Source of the DNA: Corynebacterium glaucum
Lineage (GTDB): Bacteria; Actinomycetota; Actinomycetes; Mycobacteriales; Mycobacteriaceae
DNA: 64,000 bases
Assembly (NCBI RefSeq): GCF_030408855.1
Contig: NZ_CP047358.1
Location: forward strand, 2,232,001-2,296,000
Direction of reading: 5' to 3'
In this document: piece after piece, positions 8,330-19,451 of the stretch
How positions within the stretch are numbered: position 1 is the first letter of the stretch
Layout: each line of letters opens with the position of its first letter
Program-made: the position numbers and the translations under genes
The notes under the pieces: model-generated
The model's database searches: none
Told to the model about the DNA's origin: nothing
Seen by the model: the letters and a program-made list of their open reading frames with translations, nothing else

Positions 8330-9515
8330 CCCTGCGACCCTTCCTACATACGCGCCCCGCCTCGACCCCAATGAGTTGCGCGCGGCTGCGTCCCTCGTGT
8401 CGAGCGCAGGGGCGACCGTATCGGCCCGCGCACGCGCCACGCGTGAGGCGGCTACTGCTATCAGTGCGACCGGGTTCGCAGGCCCCGCTCCCGATCTTGC
8501 GCTTGTTCGGCTGGCCGATTTCTCAACTGAGCTGGATGGCCACGCGCAGAGTTTGCGCCGCATCGCTGAGCTGCTCATCTGGGCCGCCCGTGCACAATCG
8601 GCGCTGGATGCCGCCGCCCACGCCGCCCAGGCGGCTGGCCATTACCGGATCATCGTCTGGCTCAACGCACTGTCGATGCAGCTTGATACGGAGCTTGCCC
8701 GCGAGATCAACCGCACCCGCGGCGCAGGGTTCGACGCGTTGGTGAACCACCCGGACACCGCGGTCCACGAGCTCCACGCGCACCACATGTCCACCCTGCC
8801 TGCGAGCACACAAGCGGTGATCGACGCTGCAGGCGGCATAGTGCTTGAGGCTGGTCCCAGCGGGAGCACAGTCCTTGTCGGTGACTCCATCGACCCGGCG
8901 CGCGTGATCACCATGGTCGCTGGCGCAACGACAGGCCACCCCGACTCCCTCGGCCACGAACTGCAGAAGGCACAGTTGATCGCCCAACGCACCGGGGCGA
9001 CGGTGGTTGTGTGGCAGGGTTACCAGCCGCCAAAGACACTGCCGCGGGCGCTGTCGCCGGCGTCGGCAAGCGAAGGCGCAGTAAACCTCGCGATGTTCCA
9101 GGCCGCGCTGGAGGAACGCTACCCCGATGCCCAGAAAACCGTGGTCGCCCACTCCTACGGAACGGTAGTGGCCACTCGTGCGGCACAGCGCAGCGGTCTT
9201 CTCGCAGACGAGTTGTGGCTGCTCGGCAGCCCGGGCGTGTACGGAGAATCCGTCAATGACCTCACCCTTGCTGGGCCAGATTCTCAAGTATTTGTGGTCG
9301 ACGCTGATCGAGACCCCATTCTGGCCCTCCGACGAGGAAATCAAGGTGTGCTCGGGGGGTCGTCGCCAAGCACTGCGAGCTATGGCGCAACTGTTGTGGA
9401 GGGGGTAACGGGCGACCATTCCTCGTATTTCACAGACGAGGCATTCCTGACTGCTCTGTCACAGCCACCGGGGTCCAAGCTGCAGAAATCGGTAGGCTCG
9501 ACGGTCGAGCGGTGA
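8322..9515 (+). CDS. Alpha/beta hydrolase of the DUF1023 family
   Basis: 397 residues from the ATG at 8322 (MASPATLPTYAPR). Residues 1-150 form a helical region with repeated Ala/Arg heptads; the C-terminal part is a DUF1023 alpha/beta-hydrolase with the nucleophile motif VVAHSYGTV (Ser278), an oxyanion-side GYQPPKTLP segment, an acid in VVDADRDPI and a likely catalytic His in GDHSSYF. DUF1023 proteins are common in actinobacteria and often carry or neighbour helical Esx-like modules; substrates are unknown. The start overlaps the upstream small gene by 8 bases. Longer upstream in-frame starts fall inside that gene and are unlikely. Confidence 0.8.
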   Translation: MASPATLPTYAPRLDPNELRAAASLVSSAGATVSARARATREAATAISATGFAGPAPDLALVRLADFSTELDGHAQSLRRIAELLIWAARAQSALDAAAHAAQAAGHYRIIVWLNALSMQLDTELAREINRTRGAGFDALVNHPDTAVHELHAHHMSTLPASTQAVIDAAGGIVLEAGPSGSTVLVGDSIDPARVITMVAGATTGHPDSLGHELQKAQLIAQRTGATVVVWQGYQPPKTLPRALSPASASEGAVNLAMFQAALEERYPDAQKTVVAHSYGTVVATRAAQRSGLLADELWLLGSPGVYGESVNDLTLAGPDSQVFVVDADRDPILALRRGNQGVLGGSSPSTASYGATVVEGVTGDHSSYFTDEAFLTALSQPPGSKLQKSVGSTVER

Positions 9516-9552
9516 GAACGCGCTAACAAATAGATGAACCAAGGAGCACACC

Positions 9553-11316
9553 ATGACTAACTTTGCCACCCAGCTTGTGGCCCACTTGGAGGAGTTGGGC
9601 GTCAAGCGCATTTACGGTCTTGTCGGCGACTCGCTGAACCCGCTTTCGGACGCGGTGCGCAAGCACGGTCTCGAGTGGGTGCACGTGCGCAACGAGGAGG
9701 CTGCCGCCTTCGCTGCGGGTGCCGATGCCCTTGCAAGCGATGAGCTCGCTGTCTGCGGTGGATCCTGCGGCCCAGGCAATACCCACTTTGTACAGGGACT
9801 CTTCGAAGCGCACCGGAACGGCTCAAAGCTGCTTGCAATCGCCTCCCATATCCCGTCTGCGGAGATTGGTTCCTCCTTCTTCCAGGAAACTCACCCGGAA
9901 CTGCTCTTCCAAGAGTGCTCCGGTTACTTGGAAATGGTGCACTCTGCAGATCAGGGCATGCGCGTGCTGCACAACGCGATTCAGTCGACACTGGCAGGCA
10001 ACGGCGTCTCCGTGCTGGTTGTGCCAGGCGACGTATTCGCTGATGACGTGGCCGACGATGCCTACACCGCCAGCGGCAACTACGCAGTGGGTAAGGAACG
10101 TCGCGTGTATCCGGACCCGCATGAGGCGGCGCGTCTCGTCGAGGCAATTAATAAGGCCGACACGGTCACAATCTTCGCCGGTTACGGCGCACGCAACGCC
10201 CGCGAGGAGCTATTCGCCCTTGCCGAGAAGATCAAGGCACCGGTTGGCCACTCCTTCCGAGGCAAGATGTACATCGAGCACGACAACCCATTCGACGTGG
10301 GTATGTCCGGCCTGCTCGGTTACGGTGCCTGCCACGAAGCGTCGAAGGAAGCTGACCTCTTCCTCATGATCGGCACGGACTTCCCGTACGTCGATTGGCT
10401 GCCAAGCAAGAATGTCGGTCAGATCGACATCGACGGCTCCCACATCGGCCGTCGCACCCCGGTTGCGTACCCGGTGGTGGGCGATGTCGCGAGCGTGATC
10501 GACAACATCCTGCCGCACATCGAAGAAAAGAAGAACCGCAAGTTCCTGGACAAGATGCTCAAGCGCCACGCCGAGCTGCTTGAAGACGTGGTGGACAAGT
10601 ACACCCACAAGGCCGCTGAAGCGAAGAAGCCGATTCACCCGGAGCTTGCTGCTTCGGTGCTTGATGAGCTTGCCGATGACGACGCGTACTTCACCGTGGA
10701 CACCGGCATGTGCAACGTGTGGTCCTCTCGCTACCTCACCCCGAACGGCAAGCGCGACGAGCAAGCGTCGTTCCTCCACGGCACCATGGCCAACGCGCTG
10801 CCGATGGCGATTGGTATCCAGTGCGCGTTCCCGGATCGCCAGGTCATCTCCTGGCACGGTGACGGCGGCTTGGGCATGCTGCTCGGCGAGCTGCTCACCG
10901 TGCGCCTGCACAACCTGCCATTGAAGATGATCGTGTTCAACAACTCCTCGCTTGGCATGGTCAAGCTGGAGATGCTCGTTGCCGGCTTCCCCGACTTCGA
11001 AACTGACCACGAGCACGTGAATTTCGCGGCGATCGCCGAGGGTGCAGGCATCAAGTCCTTCCGCATCGAAGAAGCGAAAGACCTCAAGCCGGTCCTTACC
11101 GAGGCGCTTGCGTTCAACGGCCCAGTACTGGTGGACATTGTCACTGACCCCGACGCGCTTTCCCTGCCGCCGGATATCACCTGGGACATGCTGAAGGGCT
11201 TCACCACTGCGGGTGTAAAGACCTTGACGCTCGAGGGTGGCGTGGGCCGCATGATCGACTTGGCGCGATCGAACCTGCGCCACATTGGTGCCGCGGCATC
11301 GATCGAGTTCAAGTAG
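9553..11316 (+). CDS. poxB: Pyruvate:quinone oxidoreductase
   Basis: 587 residues, the PoxB/Pqo length. It shows the thiamine-diphosphate enzyme layout: N-terminal pyrimidine domain with the catalytic Glu in VHVRNEEAAAFAAGADA, a central FAD-binding domain, and a C-terminal pyrophosphate-binding domain with GDGGLGMLLGELL and the metal-binding NN of VFNNSS. The C-terminus is the short amphipathic type that binds membrane lipid. It oxidises pyruvate to acetate and CO2, passing electrons to quinone; in corynebacteria it matters around the transition to stationary phase. A clear ribosome-binding site (AAGGAG) precedes the ATG at 9553. The gene stands alone, convergent with hspR. Confidence 0.96.
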   Translation: MTNFATQLVAHLEELGVKRIYGLVGDSLNPLSDAVRKHGLEWVHVRNEEAAAFAAGADALASDELAVCGGSCGPGNTHFVQGLFEAHRNGSKLLAIASHIPSAEIGSSFFQETHPELLFQECSGYLEMVHSADQGMRVLHNAIQSTLAGNGVSVLVVPGDVFADDVADDAYTASGNYAVGKERRVYPDPHEAARLVEAINKADTVTIFAGYGARNAREELFALAEKIKAPVGHSFRGKMYIEHDNPFDVGMSGLLGYGACHEASKEADLFLMIGTDFPYVDWLPSKNVGQIDIDGSHIGRRTPVAYPVVGDVASVIDNILPHIEEKKNRKFLDKMLKRHAELLEDVVDKYTHKAAEAKKPIHPELAASVLDELADDDAYFTVDTGMCNVWSSRYLTPNGKRDEQASFLHGTMANALPMAIGIQCAFPDRQVISWHGDGGLGMLLGELLTVRLHNLPLKMIVFNNSSLGMVKLEMLVAGFPDFETDHEHVNFAAIAEGAGIKSFRIEEAKDLKPVLTEALAFNGPVLVDIVTDPDALSLPPDITWDMLKGFTTAGVKTLTLEGGVGRMIDLARSNLRHIGAAASIEFK

Positions 11317-11517
11317 CTCCGGCTTCGCCCTCTCCTGTCTGGATCGTTCGCCAGTGTGATTGAACCTAGGAAAACGGGACGCCTTTCAGCCGGGGCCAAT
11401 TCGACTGAGGCAGAGTCATGGTTCCGAGGGCAACTATCACAATGCCAGCGCCTAGCCTCAGTGTTGCCAGGTTGTTATCTATCCATCGCTCGAAACTTGG
11501 GTTGAGTCGATAACATA

Positions 11518-11561
11518 AGTGAGGTCGCTACCGGGTCCCCTTTCCCGGTAGCGGCCTCACT
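11518..11561 (-). terminator. Strong hairpin terminator between poxB and hspR
   Basis: An 18-bp stem with one G-U pair (11518-11535 with 11544-11561) and an 8-base loop. It lies 40 bases after the hspR stop, so it most likely ends the dnaK operon, and it may also stop poxB read-through. The upstream stretch 11330-11515 contains further imperfect inverted repeats (11404-11411 with 11455-11462) but no gene that I can support. Confidence 0.75.
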
Positions 11562-11600
11562 GTCTCCATCACCAAGATGCGTTTCGCCGGGGTGCCGGGT

Positions 11601-12032
11601 CTAGCGGTTGCGCGACCGTCGTGAAGCGAATGGCTCCCAAGCCACCACCGCAGTGGAGCGCGGCACGTGAACCAGCTCGGCACCGCGACGGCGCGTTGAC
11701 AACTGCGAGCGCAACTCTGACGCAGCCGCACGCTCAGCCTGCAGTTCTTCCTCAAGCACCTCGATCTGCTCGGTCAGCTCGATGATCGTCTTGATGCCGG
11801 CGAGGTTCACACCCTCCTCCTGGGAGAGGTACTGCACGCGACGCAAGAGCTCAATGTCGCGCGCGGAGTAGCGGCGCCCGCCCCCGCGGGTACGCATCGG
11901 AGAGACGAGACCGAGCCGATCGTAGGTGCGCAGCGTTTGTGCGTGCATGCCTGTCAGCTCGGCGGCAACGGAGATGACGTAGTACTGCTCGTCATCACGC
12001 ACCTTGTTGGTTGATGAGTTTGAGTCAGCCAC
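11601..12032 (-). CDS. hspR: Heat-shock repressor HspR (MerR family)
   Basis: 143 residues. The N-terminal winged-helix MerR domain reads YVISVAAELTGMHAQTLRTYDRLGLVSPMRTRGGGRRYS and is followed by a coiled-coil dimerisation helix (IIELTEQIEVLEEELQAERAA). HspR represses the dnaK operon and clpB by binding HAIR repeats, with DnaK as co-repressor in actinobacteria. It is the last gene of dnaK-grpE-dnaJ-hspR, 21 bases after dnaJ. HAIR elements upstream of dnaK in this window support autoregulation. Confidence 0.95.
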   Translation of the reverse strand: MADSNSSTNKVRDDEQYYVISVAAELTGMHAQTLRTYDRLGLVSPMRTRGGGRRYSARDIELLRRVQYLSQEEGVNLAGIKTIIELTEQIEVLEEELQAERAAASELRSQLSTRRRGAELVHVPRSTAVVAWEPFASRRSRNR

Positions 12033-12053
12033 TTCTTCTCACCTCCTTGGGAG

Positions 12054-13268
12054 TTAGCGGGCTCCGGCCCACCCGGCGCGCGGGTTGAAACCGGAGTCCT
12101 TTTCCGCCTGCGCGTAGGTGCGCAAGGCGCTCATGGCGTTGGCATCCAGCGCACCGTCGCTCGGCACTGTCACCTCGACGGTGACCAAAAGGTCACCTGC
12201 AGCACCGGATTTGCGCTCGATGCCGCGTCCCTTCACGCGCAGAGTTCGCCCGTTCGGCGTACCCGCGGGCACCTTGACCTTGACCGCCTTTTCCAGGGTC
12301 GGAACCGTCACAGTGCCGCCGAGCGCCAGGTCACCGAACGACACCGGCACGGTGATCTCCAGATCGTCACCGGAGCGGGTGAACACCGGGTCAGGGCGTA
12401 CCTGAACATGCACGAACAGGTCGCCGGATGGCGTGCCGTTCGGCCCCGCTTCGCCTTGTCCCGCGAGCCGCACCTTCTGTCCATCAACGACCCCAGCGGG
12501 GATCCGCACGGTGATCGAACGGGTGCGACGCACGGTGCCGGTACCGTCACACGTCGGGCACGGGTCCTCGATGACCTCACCGGATCCGCCGCAGTTCGTA
12601 CACGGCCGGGCCATGCCGAACGCGCCGGAGCTTTCACGGATGAAGCCGGAGCCGGCGCACACCTCACAGGCGTGCGTCTTGCCGGTGCGGGACCCAGATC
12701 CGTGGCATGTCGTGCACGGCGCTTCGCCGGTGAGTTCCACAGGGAACGTCGTACCCTTCGCGGCCTCGCGGAAGTCCAGGGCTATTTCGGTTTCGACATC
12801 CGCCCCCCGCGACGGCCGAGCGCTCCTGCTAGCACTGCTGCCGCGGTTAAAGAAGCCACCGAGGATATCACCAAGGCCGCCGTCTCCAGCTTGTCCAGCG
12901 CCCCCTCCGAAGAGGTCGTCGAAGTCGGCGGCGTCGAAGTCGGTTTGCGTCGTCGTGCGAAACCCGCCCGGAAATCCGGTGCCTCCTCCCCCTCCGAAGC
13001 GGCCACCGAATCCTCCGAAGCCGCCGGAGCCGATCATCGACTTGAACTGGTCGTACTCTTTCCGCTTTTCCTCATCGCCGACTACGTCGTACGCCTCGGC
13101 CACACGCTTGAACTTCTCCTCGGCTGCTTTGTTGCCAGGGTTGGAGTCCGGGTGGTTTTCGCGTGCGAGCTTGCGGTACGCCTTTTTAATGTCGGCGGCA
13201 GAGGCGCTTGAGGATATTCCGAGGTCACCGTAGTAATCCTTGTTGGCCCATTCTTGCTGCATCGCCAT
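12054..13268 (-). CDS. dnaJ: Chaperone DnaJ
   Basis: 404 residues, a type I J-protein: J domain with the HPD triplet in ENHPDSNPG, a Gly/Phe-rich linker (about 85-130), four CxxCxGxG zinc-binding repeats ([32 protein letters not shown]) and two C-terminal beta domains. It stimulates DnaK ATPase and delivers substrates. The start is MAMQQEW at 13268 or MQQEW two codons later. A GAAAGGAGGG ribosome-binding site lies upstream. It is separated from grpE by a 100-base gap with a hairpin, so its level may be set separately from dnaK-grpE. Confidence 0.96.
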   Translation of the reverse strand: MAMQQEWANKDYYGDLGISSSASAADIKKAYRKLARENHPDSNPGNKAAEEKFKRVAEAYDVVGDEEKRKEYDQFKSMIGSGGFGGFGGRFGGGGGTGFPGGFRTTTQTDFDAADFDDLFGGGAGQAGDGGLGDILGGFFNRGSSASRSARPSRGADVETEIALDFREAAKGTTFPVELTGEAPCTTCHGSGSRTGKTHACEVCAGSGFIRESSGAFGMARPCTNCGGSGEVIEDPCPTCDGTGTVRRTRSITVRIPAGVVDGQKVRLAGQGEAGPNGTPSGDLFVHVQVRPDPVFTRSGDDLEITVPVSFGDLALGGTVTVPTLEKAVKVKVPAGTPNGRTLRVKGRGIERKSGAAGDLLVTVEVTVPSDGALDANAMSALRTYAQAEKDSGFNPRAGWAGAR

Positions 13269-13310
13269 CTCGCACCCTCCTTTCGCAATCGTTCAATATG
13301 GTTTTAGCAA

Positions 13311-13347
13311 GAAAGCCGGGGCGAGCGGTGTGTAGCTCGCGCCCGGC
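13311..13347 (-). terminator. Intra-operon hairpin/attenuator between grpE and dnaJ
   Basis: On the minus strand a GC-rich stem (GCTCGCCCCGGC pairing with GCCGGGCGCGAGC, one bulge) with an 8-base loop is followed by TTTC. This resembles a weak intrinsic terminator or an RNA-processing/stability hairpin that would lower dnaJ-hspR relative to dnaK-grpE. Confidence 0.5.
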
Positions 13348-13368
13348 CGTCGGGGATTTTTGCAGGCA

Positions 13369-14085
13369 CTAGTTGCTTGTCGACGCTTCGCCGCCAGCCG
13401 CGTTAGCAGCATCCCCAATGATCACCATTGCGTTACGGATCAGACGGTCGCCCATCTTGTAGCCCTTCCGCAATACAGTGCCGACGACTTTTTCGTCGCT
13501 TTCCGACAGGTCCTGCACTGCCTCGTGGATCTCCGGGTCGAAGGCTTCGCCCTCGGCACCGAAAGCCTGCAACTTCTGGCCTTCCAGGATGCTGTGGAAC
13601 TTGTCGCTGAAGGACTTCAGCGGGCCCTCGTTGAGGTCACCGTGCTGGGCCGCGAGGTCGAGGTCGTCGAGCAGCGGTAGCAGCTTCTCAGCGAACTTCG
13701 CCTTCGACTGCTCCGCCACCGCGGCACGCTCACGCTCAGAGCGGCGCCGGTAGTTGGCGTACTCTGCGCTAACGCGCTGCAGATCTTCGGTGCGCTCGGC
13801 GAGCTGGAGCTCAATGTCGGTCACTGTGCCGTCGCCGTCCGCATCGGGGTTGACCTCCCCGAGTTCAGCCTCGACCGCGTCGGCGATTTCCGCGTCCGAG
13901 ACCTCCGTAAGGGGATCCTCTGCGTCCGGATCGGCCATGGTCTCGAAAGCTTCTGCCTCCGCGGCCTCGTCCGCCATGGTCTCCGCCTGATCCGGCGAGA
14001 CGTACTGCTCGTCGGTGTTATCCGGTGCACCCGGGTTATCTGCCATCTCGCGGGCGGAGTTGGGGTTCACGTTTGGGTTCGTCAT
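13369..14085 (-). CDS. grpE: Nucleotide-exchange factor GrpE
   Basis: 238 residues. About 90 N-terminal residues are acidic and disordered (repeats of [19 protein letters not shown] type), followed by the GrpE coiled coil ([25 protein letters not shown]) and the C-terminal beta domain ([34 protein letters not shown]). It releases ADP from DnaK. The start at 14085 follows the dnaK stop by 14 bases. Its last codons contain a variant of the dispersed motif, GCTTGTCGACG (13375-13385). Confidence 0.95.
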   Translation of the reverse strand: MTNPNVNPNSAREMADNPGAPDNTDEQYVSPDQAETMADEAAEAEAFETMADPDAEDPLTEVSDAEIADAVEAELGEVNPDADGDGTVTDIELQLAERTEDLQRVSAEYANYRRRSERERAAVAEQSKAKFAEKLLPLLDDLDLAAQHGDLNEGPLKSFSDKFHSILEGQKLQAFGAEGEAFDPEIHEAVQDLSESDEKVVGTVLRKGYKMGDRLIRNAMVIIGDAANAAGGEASTSN

Positions 14086-14099
14086 ATCCCGCTCGCTCC

Positions 14100-15983
<1,884 letters not shown>

Positions 15984-16023
15984 GGTGGTTGTTTCCTCCT
16001 GATTGGAAGTCGTTTTTCATTAA

Positions 16024-16044
16024 GTTGCAGCGCTTCCGCTCAAC
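16024..16044 (-). promoter_or_regulatory. HAIR-type HspR operator, proximal copy (imperfect)
   Basis: GTTGCAG-N7-GCTCAAC: good right half, degenerate left half. It is one of three elements with the same 7-7-7 architecture, 45 and 44 bp apart. Confidence 0.45.
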
Positions 16045-16068
16045 TTCACCGGGCCTACTGTACCAGTG

Positions 16069-16089
16069 GTTGAGCCGAGCGCGCTCAAT
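16069..16089 (-). promoter_or_regulatory. HAIR HspR operator, central copy (strong)
   Basis: GTTGAGC-N7-GCTCAAT, a near-perfect palindrome matching HAIR (CTTGAGT-N7-ACTCAAG) at the core TTGAG/CTCAA. It lies 86-106 bases upstream of the dnaK start, next to a TACAGT -10-like sequence on the minus strand. Confidence 0.75.
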
Positions 16090-16094
16090 GGTTA

Positions 16095-16120
16095 CAACGC
16101 GTCCATTCCAAAGTTGTTCC
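16095..16120 (-). promoter_or_regulatory. Candidate SigH-type promoter of the dnaK operon
   Basis: Minus strand GGAAC (16116-16120), a 16-base spacer, then CGTTG (16095-16099), matching the stress-sigma pattern also seen before clpB. It overlaps the distal HAIR-like copy. Confidence 0.5.
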
Positions 16121-16133
16121 CAACACGCTCAAC
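16113..16133 (-). promoter_or_regulatory. HAIR-type HspR operator, distal copy (imperfect)
   Basis: GTTGTTC-N7-GCTCAAC. The right half matches and the left half is partial. It overlaps the -35 element of the candidate SigH promoter. Confidence 0.45.
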
Positions 16134-16192
16134 TTTTCCTGAGCAGATGGCAGAACCCCGTTTGACCTTGCCGAAGGCTGGGTCAAACGGGG

Positions 16193-16203
16193 CGTCGATA
16201 AGC
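16193..16203 (-). repeat. Dispersed 11-mer GCTTATCGACG, copy 5 (intergenic)
   Basis: Exact copy 10 bases past the ald stop, in the context AGCTTTTCGCTTATCGACGC on the minus strand. It is non-coding. Confidence 0.9.
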
Positions 16204-16212
16204 GAAAAGCTC

Positions 16213-17733
16213 CTAGAAGAGACCGGTCTCCTGCTCGGAGTAGGACCAGAGGAGGTTCTTGGTGTTCTGGTAGTGAGCGAGCATCATGAGGTGGTTCTCG
16301 CGGCCGATGCCGGACTGCTTGTAGCCACCGAACGCGGCGTGGGCCGGGTAGGAGTGGTACTGGTTCACCCACACGCGACCCGCCTGGATCGCGCGGCCGG
16401 CGCGGTACGCGGTGTTGCCGTCGCGGGACCACACGCCGGCACCGAGGCCGAAGATCGTGTCGTTGGCAATCTTGATCGCTTCGTCGAAGTCCTTGAACGT
16501 GGTCACGCTCATGACCGGGCCGAAGATCTCCTCTTGGAAGATGCGCATGTCGTTGGTGCCCTTGAACACGGTCGGCTCGATGTACAGGCCCTCTTCGAGG
16601 CCCTCAATCTTGTTCACCTTGCCGCCGGTAAGCACCTCAGCGCCCTCCTGCGGGCCGAGCTCCAGGTAAGACTGGATTTTGTTCATCTGCTCGACGGACG
16701 CCTGCGCACCCATCTGCACGTCGGTATCCAGCGGGTTGCCCGTGGTGATCTGCTGGACTCGCTTCACACCGAGTTCCAGGAACTCGTCCGCGATGGACTC
16801 GTGTACCAGCGCACGCGACGGGCAGGTGCAGACCTCGCCCTGGTTGAGCGCGAACATCGCGAAGCCCTCAATGGCCTTCTTGCGGAAATCGTCGTCCTTA
16901 GCCAGCACGTCCGGGAAGAAGATCGACGGACTCTTGCCGCCAAGCTCGAGGGTGACCGGGATGATCTTCTCCGCGACTGCCTTGTTGATGATCTTCCCCA
17001 CGTCGGTCGAGCCGGTGAACGCGATCTTGGCAATGCGGTCCGAGCTGGTCAGAGCCACACCGGCCTCATCACCCATACCGTTAACAATGTTCAGCACGCC
17101 CGGCGGGATCAGGTCCCCGATAAGGTCCATCAGGTAGAGGATCGAGACAGGAGTTTGCTCCGCAGGCTTGAGGACGATTGCGTTACCGGCGGCGAGCGCC
17201 GGGGCCAACTTCCACGCGGCCATCAGGAGCGGGAAGTTCCACGGGATGATCTGGCCGACAACGCCGAGAGGCTCGTTGAAGTGGTAGGCCACGGTGTCCT
17301 CATCGAGCTGGGAAAGGCGGCCCTCCTGAGCGCGGATCACGCCGGCGAAGTAGCGGAAGTGGTCGATGGCCAGCGGGATGTCGGCGGCGAGGGTCTCGCG
17401 CACAGCCTTGCCGTTCTCCCAGGTCTCGGCGACGGCGATTTCCTCGAGGTGCTCCTCCATGCGGTCCGCAATGCGAAGCAGGACGAGGGAGCGTTCGGCT
17501 GCTGAGGTCGCACCCCAGCCCGGTGCGGCCTTCTCCGCAGCGTCGATCGCCTTCTCAATGTCAGCTTCTTTGCCACGCGCAACCTGGCAAAAGATCTCGC
17601 CGGTGACCGGGGTGATGTTGTCGAAGTACTCGCCGTCAGCAGGGGCAACCCACTCGCCACCGATGTAGTTGTCGTAGCGCTTGCGGTAGTTGACAATCGA
17701 GCCTTCGGTGCCGGGGTTGGCGTACACGGTCAT
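16213..17733 (-). CDS. ald: NAD-dependent (acet)aldehyde dehydrogenase
   Basis: 506 residues from the ATG at 17733, which has a GGAAAGGAC ribosome-binding site; a longer in-frame start at 17760 lacks one. It has the aldehyde-dehydrogenase fold with the nucleotide motif FTGSTDVGK, the general-base Glu in LELGGKSP and the catalytic Cys in [11 protein letters not shown] at about residue 300. It oxidises aldehydes such as acetaldehyde to the acid. In C. glutamicum ald (needed for growth on ethanol) has this length and this position beside hspR. A GlxR-like site lies upstream. Confidence 0.93.
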   Translation of the reverse strand: MTVYANPGTEGSIVNYRKRYDNYIGGEWVAPADGEYFDNITPVTGEIFCQVARGKEADIEKAIDAAEKAAPGWGATSAAERSLVLLRIADRMEEHLEEIAVAETWENGKAVRETLAADIPLAIDHFRYFAGVIRAQEGRLSQLDEDTVAYHFNEPLGVVGQIIPWNFPLLMAAWKLAPALAAGNAIVLKPAEQTPVSILYLMDLIGDLIPPGVLNIVNGMGDEAGVALTSSDRIAKIAFTGSTDVGKIINKAVAEKIIPVTLELGGKSPSIFFPDVLAKDDDFRKKAIEGFAMFALNQGEVCTCPSRALVHESIADEFLELGVKRVQQITTGNPLDTDVQMGAQASVEQMNKIQSYLELGPQEGAEVLTGGKVNKIEGLEEGLYIEPTVFKGTNDMRIFQEEIFGPVMSVTTFKDFDEAIKIANDTIFGLGAGVWSRDGNTAYRAGRAIQAGRVWVNQYHSYPAHAAFGGYKQSGIGRENHLMMLAHYQNTKNLLWSYSEQETGLF

Positions 17734-17769
17734 GGTTCGGGTCCTTTCCATCAGGAACATAAATCAAGG

Positions 17770-17785
17770 TGTGCGCCAGATTACA
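17770..17785 (-). promoter_or_regulatory. GlxR/CRP-like site upstream of ald
   Basis: TGTGC-N6-TTACA matches the GlxR consensus TGTGA-N6-TCACA at 8 of 10 positions and lies 37-52 bases upstream of the ald start. It could also affect the divergent permease gene. Confidence 0.35.
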
Positions 17786-17880
17786 CCGTTTGAGCGTTGT
17801 GGGCTAGGGCATAACGATTCCAATGGCGTACCAAAAGCTTTGGACGCTGCGAGTGAGGAAATACCAACACTTCTGGCACA

Positions 17881-19359
17881 ATGACGCGCGTGACTGATAA
17901 CGACAATTCGGATTATGTGGGCGCACTCGACACTGCTGTCGAAGACGTGCACATGATGCCCACCCCGGCCGACGCAGCCCAAGAGCTCTCAGGCGAACCA
18001 ATCGACCGCGGCGATGTGATCGCGGCCGACGCCAGAACCGCAGCCGCCTGGGCGCTGCGGTTCATCATTGTGGTCATCGCGACCGGCATCATGCTCTACC
18101 TCCTTCGCTACGTCTGGATGGCACTCCTGCCGATCCTGCTAGCGCTGATTTTCTGCACTGTGCTCTGGCCCCCTGTGCGGTGGCTCCGGAACAAGAAGGT
18201 GCCCGCAGCGCTCGCCGTTTTCATCGTGTTGTTGGGTTTCTTCGGCGCGATCATCGGCATCTTTTCTGCGATGGCGCCGACGGTGCGCACACAAGGCGTG
18301 CAACTCTACGAGCAGGCGCAGCAGGGCATCCAGCAGATCCTGGACTTTGTCGAGCAGCGGGTCGACCCACAGCTGATCGACCCGGACAAGATCCAAGATG
18401 GTCTGCAGCAGGTCACGAACGCGCTGCGCGGCAACGCCTCGAACATCGCCTCCGGCGTGTTCTCCGGCATCGGCACCATCGCTTCGCTCGGCACCACGCT
18501 GGTACTCACGCTGATCCTTTCCTTCTTCTTCTTGAAAGACGGCGACCGCTTCTTGCCGTGGCTGCGCAAGTACACCGGCGTGAAGACCGGTTGGCACCTC
18601 ACTGAGGTGCTCATGCGTTCCTGGAACACGCTGTCCGGCTTCATCCGCACCCAGGCAATCGTTTCCATGGTGGACGCAATCTTTATCGGCGTGGGCCTGC
18701 TGCTGCTGGGTGTGCCGCTGTGGCCGGTGCTGGCCGTGATCACCTTCTTCGCCGGCTTCATCCCGATTGTTGGTGCGTTCACCGCAGGCGCCTTGGCCGT
18801 GATCATCGCATTGGTGTCCAACGGTTTCTGGAACGCAATCTTCGTGCTGATCCTCATCATCGCGGTGCAGCAGATTGAGGGCAACGTCCTCCAGCCGATC
18901 CTGCAGTCGCGCGCAATGGGTCTGCACGCTGCGATCGTGCTGCTTGCGGTTGCCCTCGGCGGCACCATCTTCGGCATCGTGGGAGCGTTCTTGGCGGTGC
19001 CAATCGCTGCGGTCCTCGCCGTGTGGTTCCGCTACTGGGCCGAGATGGTCTCCCTGCGCGCGGGGCAGATCACTGCCGACGACATCCAAATCGCGACCCA
19101 GCAATCGCAAGCGCTTGATTCCAAGGAAGCGTTCCTCGCGGTACGTAACCACATGATGCGGATGGCCCGCCGCGAAAGCCCAGACTTGGACGAGCCAGTG
19201 AAGACTTCACTGGGCTCCACCCGCGTACCGGCGGGCAAGGAAGCCCCGAAGAAGACCTACGACCGGGAGGTGCCGGGCAAGGCCCGCAGCATTGATCCCG
19301 ACGGGGAGAACACATCCGACAAGGAGCGACAGCGCAAGCTCGAAGACGACGAGGCGTAG
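17881..19359 (+). CDS. AI-2E family transporter (permease)
   Basis: 492 residues; a GTG three codons downstream is an alternative start. After an acidic cytoplasmic N-terminus (about 1-60) there are membrane helices at about 60-135, a large extracytoplasmic segment (about 135-190), then five further helices with the conserved FVPIVGAF-like motif (here FAGFIPIVGAFTAG) and QQIEGNVLQPIL, both hallmarks of the YhhQ/TqsA/AI-2E permease family. The charged tail (about 425-492) is disordered. Substrates in this family are poorly defined; some members are Na+/H+ antiporters rather than autoinducer exporters. It is divergent from ald. Confidence 0.88.
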   Translation: MTRVTDNDNSDYVGALDTAVEDVHMMPTPADAAQELSGEPIDRGDVIAADARTAAAWALRFIIVVIATGIMLYLLRYVWMALLPILLALIFCTVLWPPVRWLRNKKVPAALAVFIVLLGFFGAIIGIFSAMAPTVRTQGVQLYEQAQQGIQQILDFVEQRVDPQLIDPDKIQDGLQQVTNALRGNASNIASGVFSGIGTIASLGTTLVLTLILSFFFLKDGDRFLPWLRKYTGVKTGWHLTEVLMRSWNTLSGFIRTQAIVSMVDAIFIGVGLLLLGVPLWPVLAVITFFAGFIPIVGAFTAGALAVIIALVSNGFWNAIFVLILIIAVQQIEGNVLQPILQSRAMGLHAAIVLLAVALGGTIFGIVGAFLAVPIAAVLAVWFRYWAEMVSLRAGQITADDIQIATQQSQALDSKEAFLAVRNHMMRMARRESPDLDEPVKTSLGSTRVPAGKEAPKKTYDREVPGKARSIDPDGENTSDKERQRKLEDDEA

Positions 19360-19451
19360 TTGCCGTCGTCAAGCTATGGTCCCGACACGATTTCCAGACT
19401 TTCCGTACCGTGGAGAGACACAACGGAAAAATCTTACGAAAGGAACCCACC

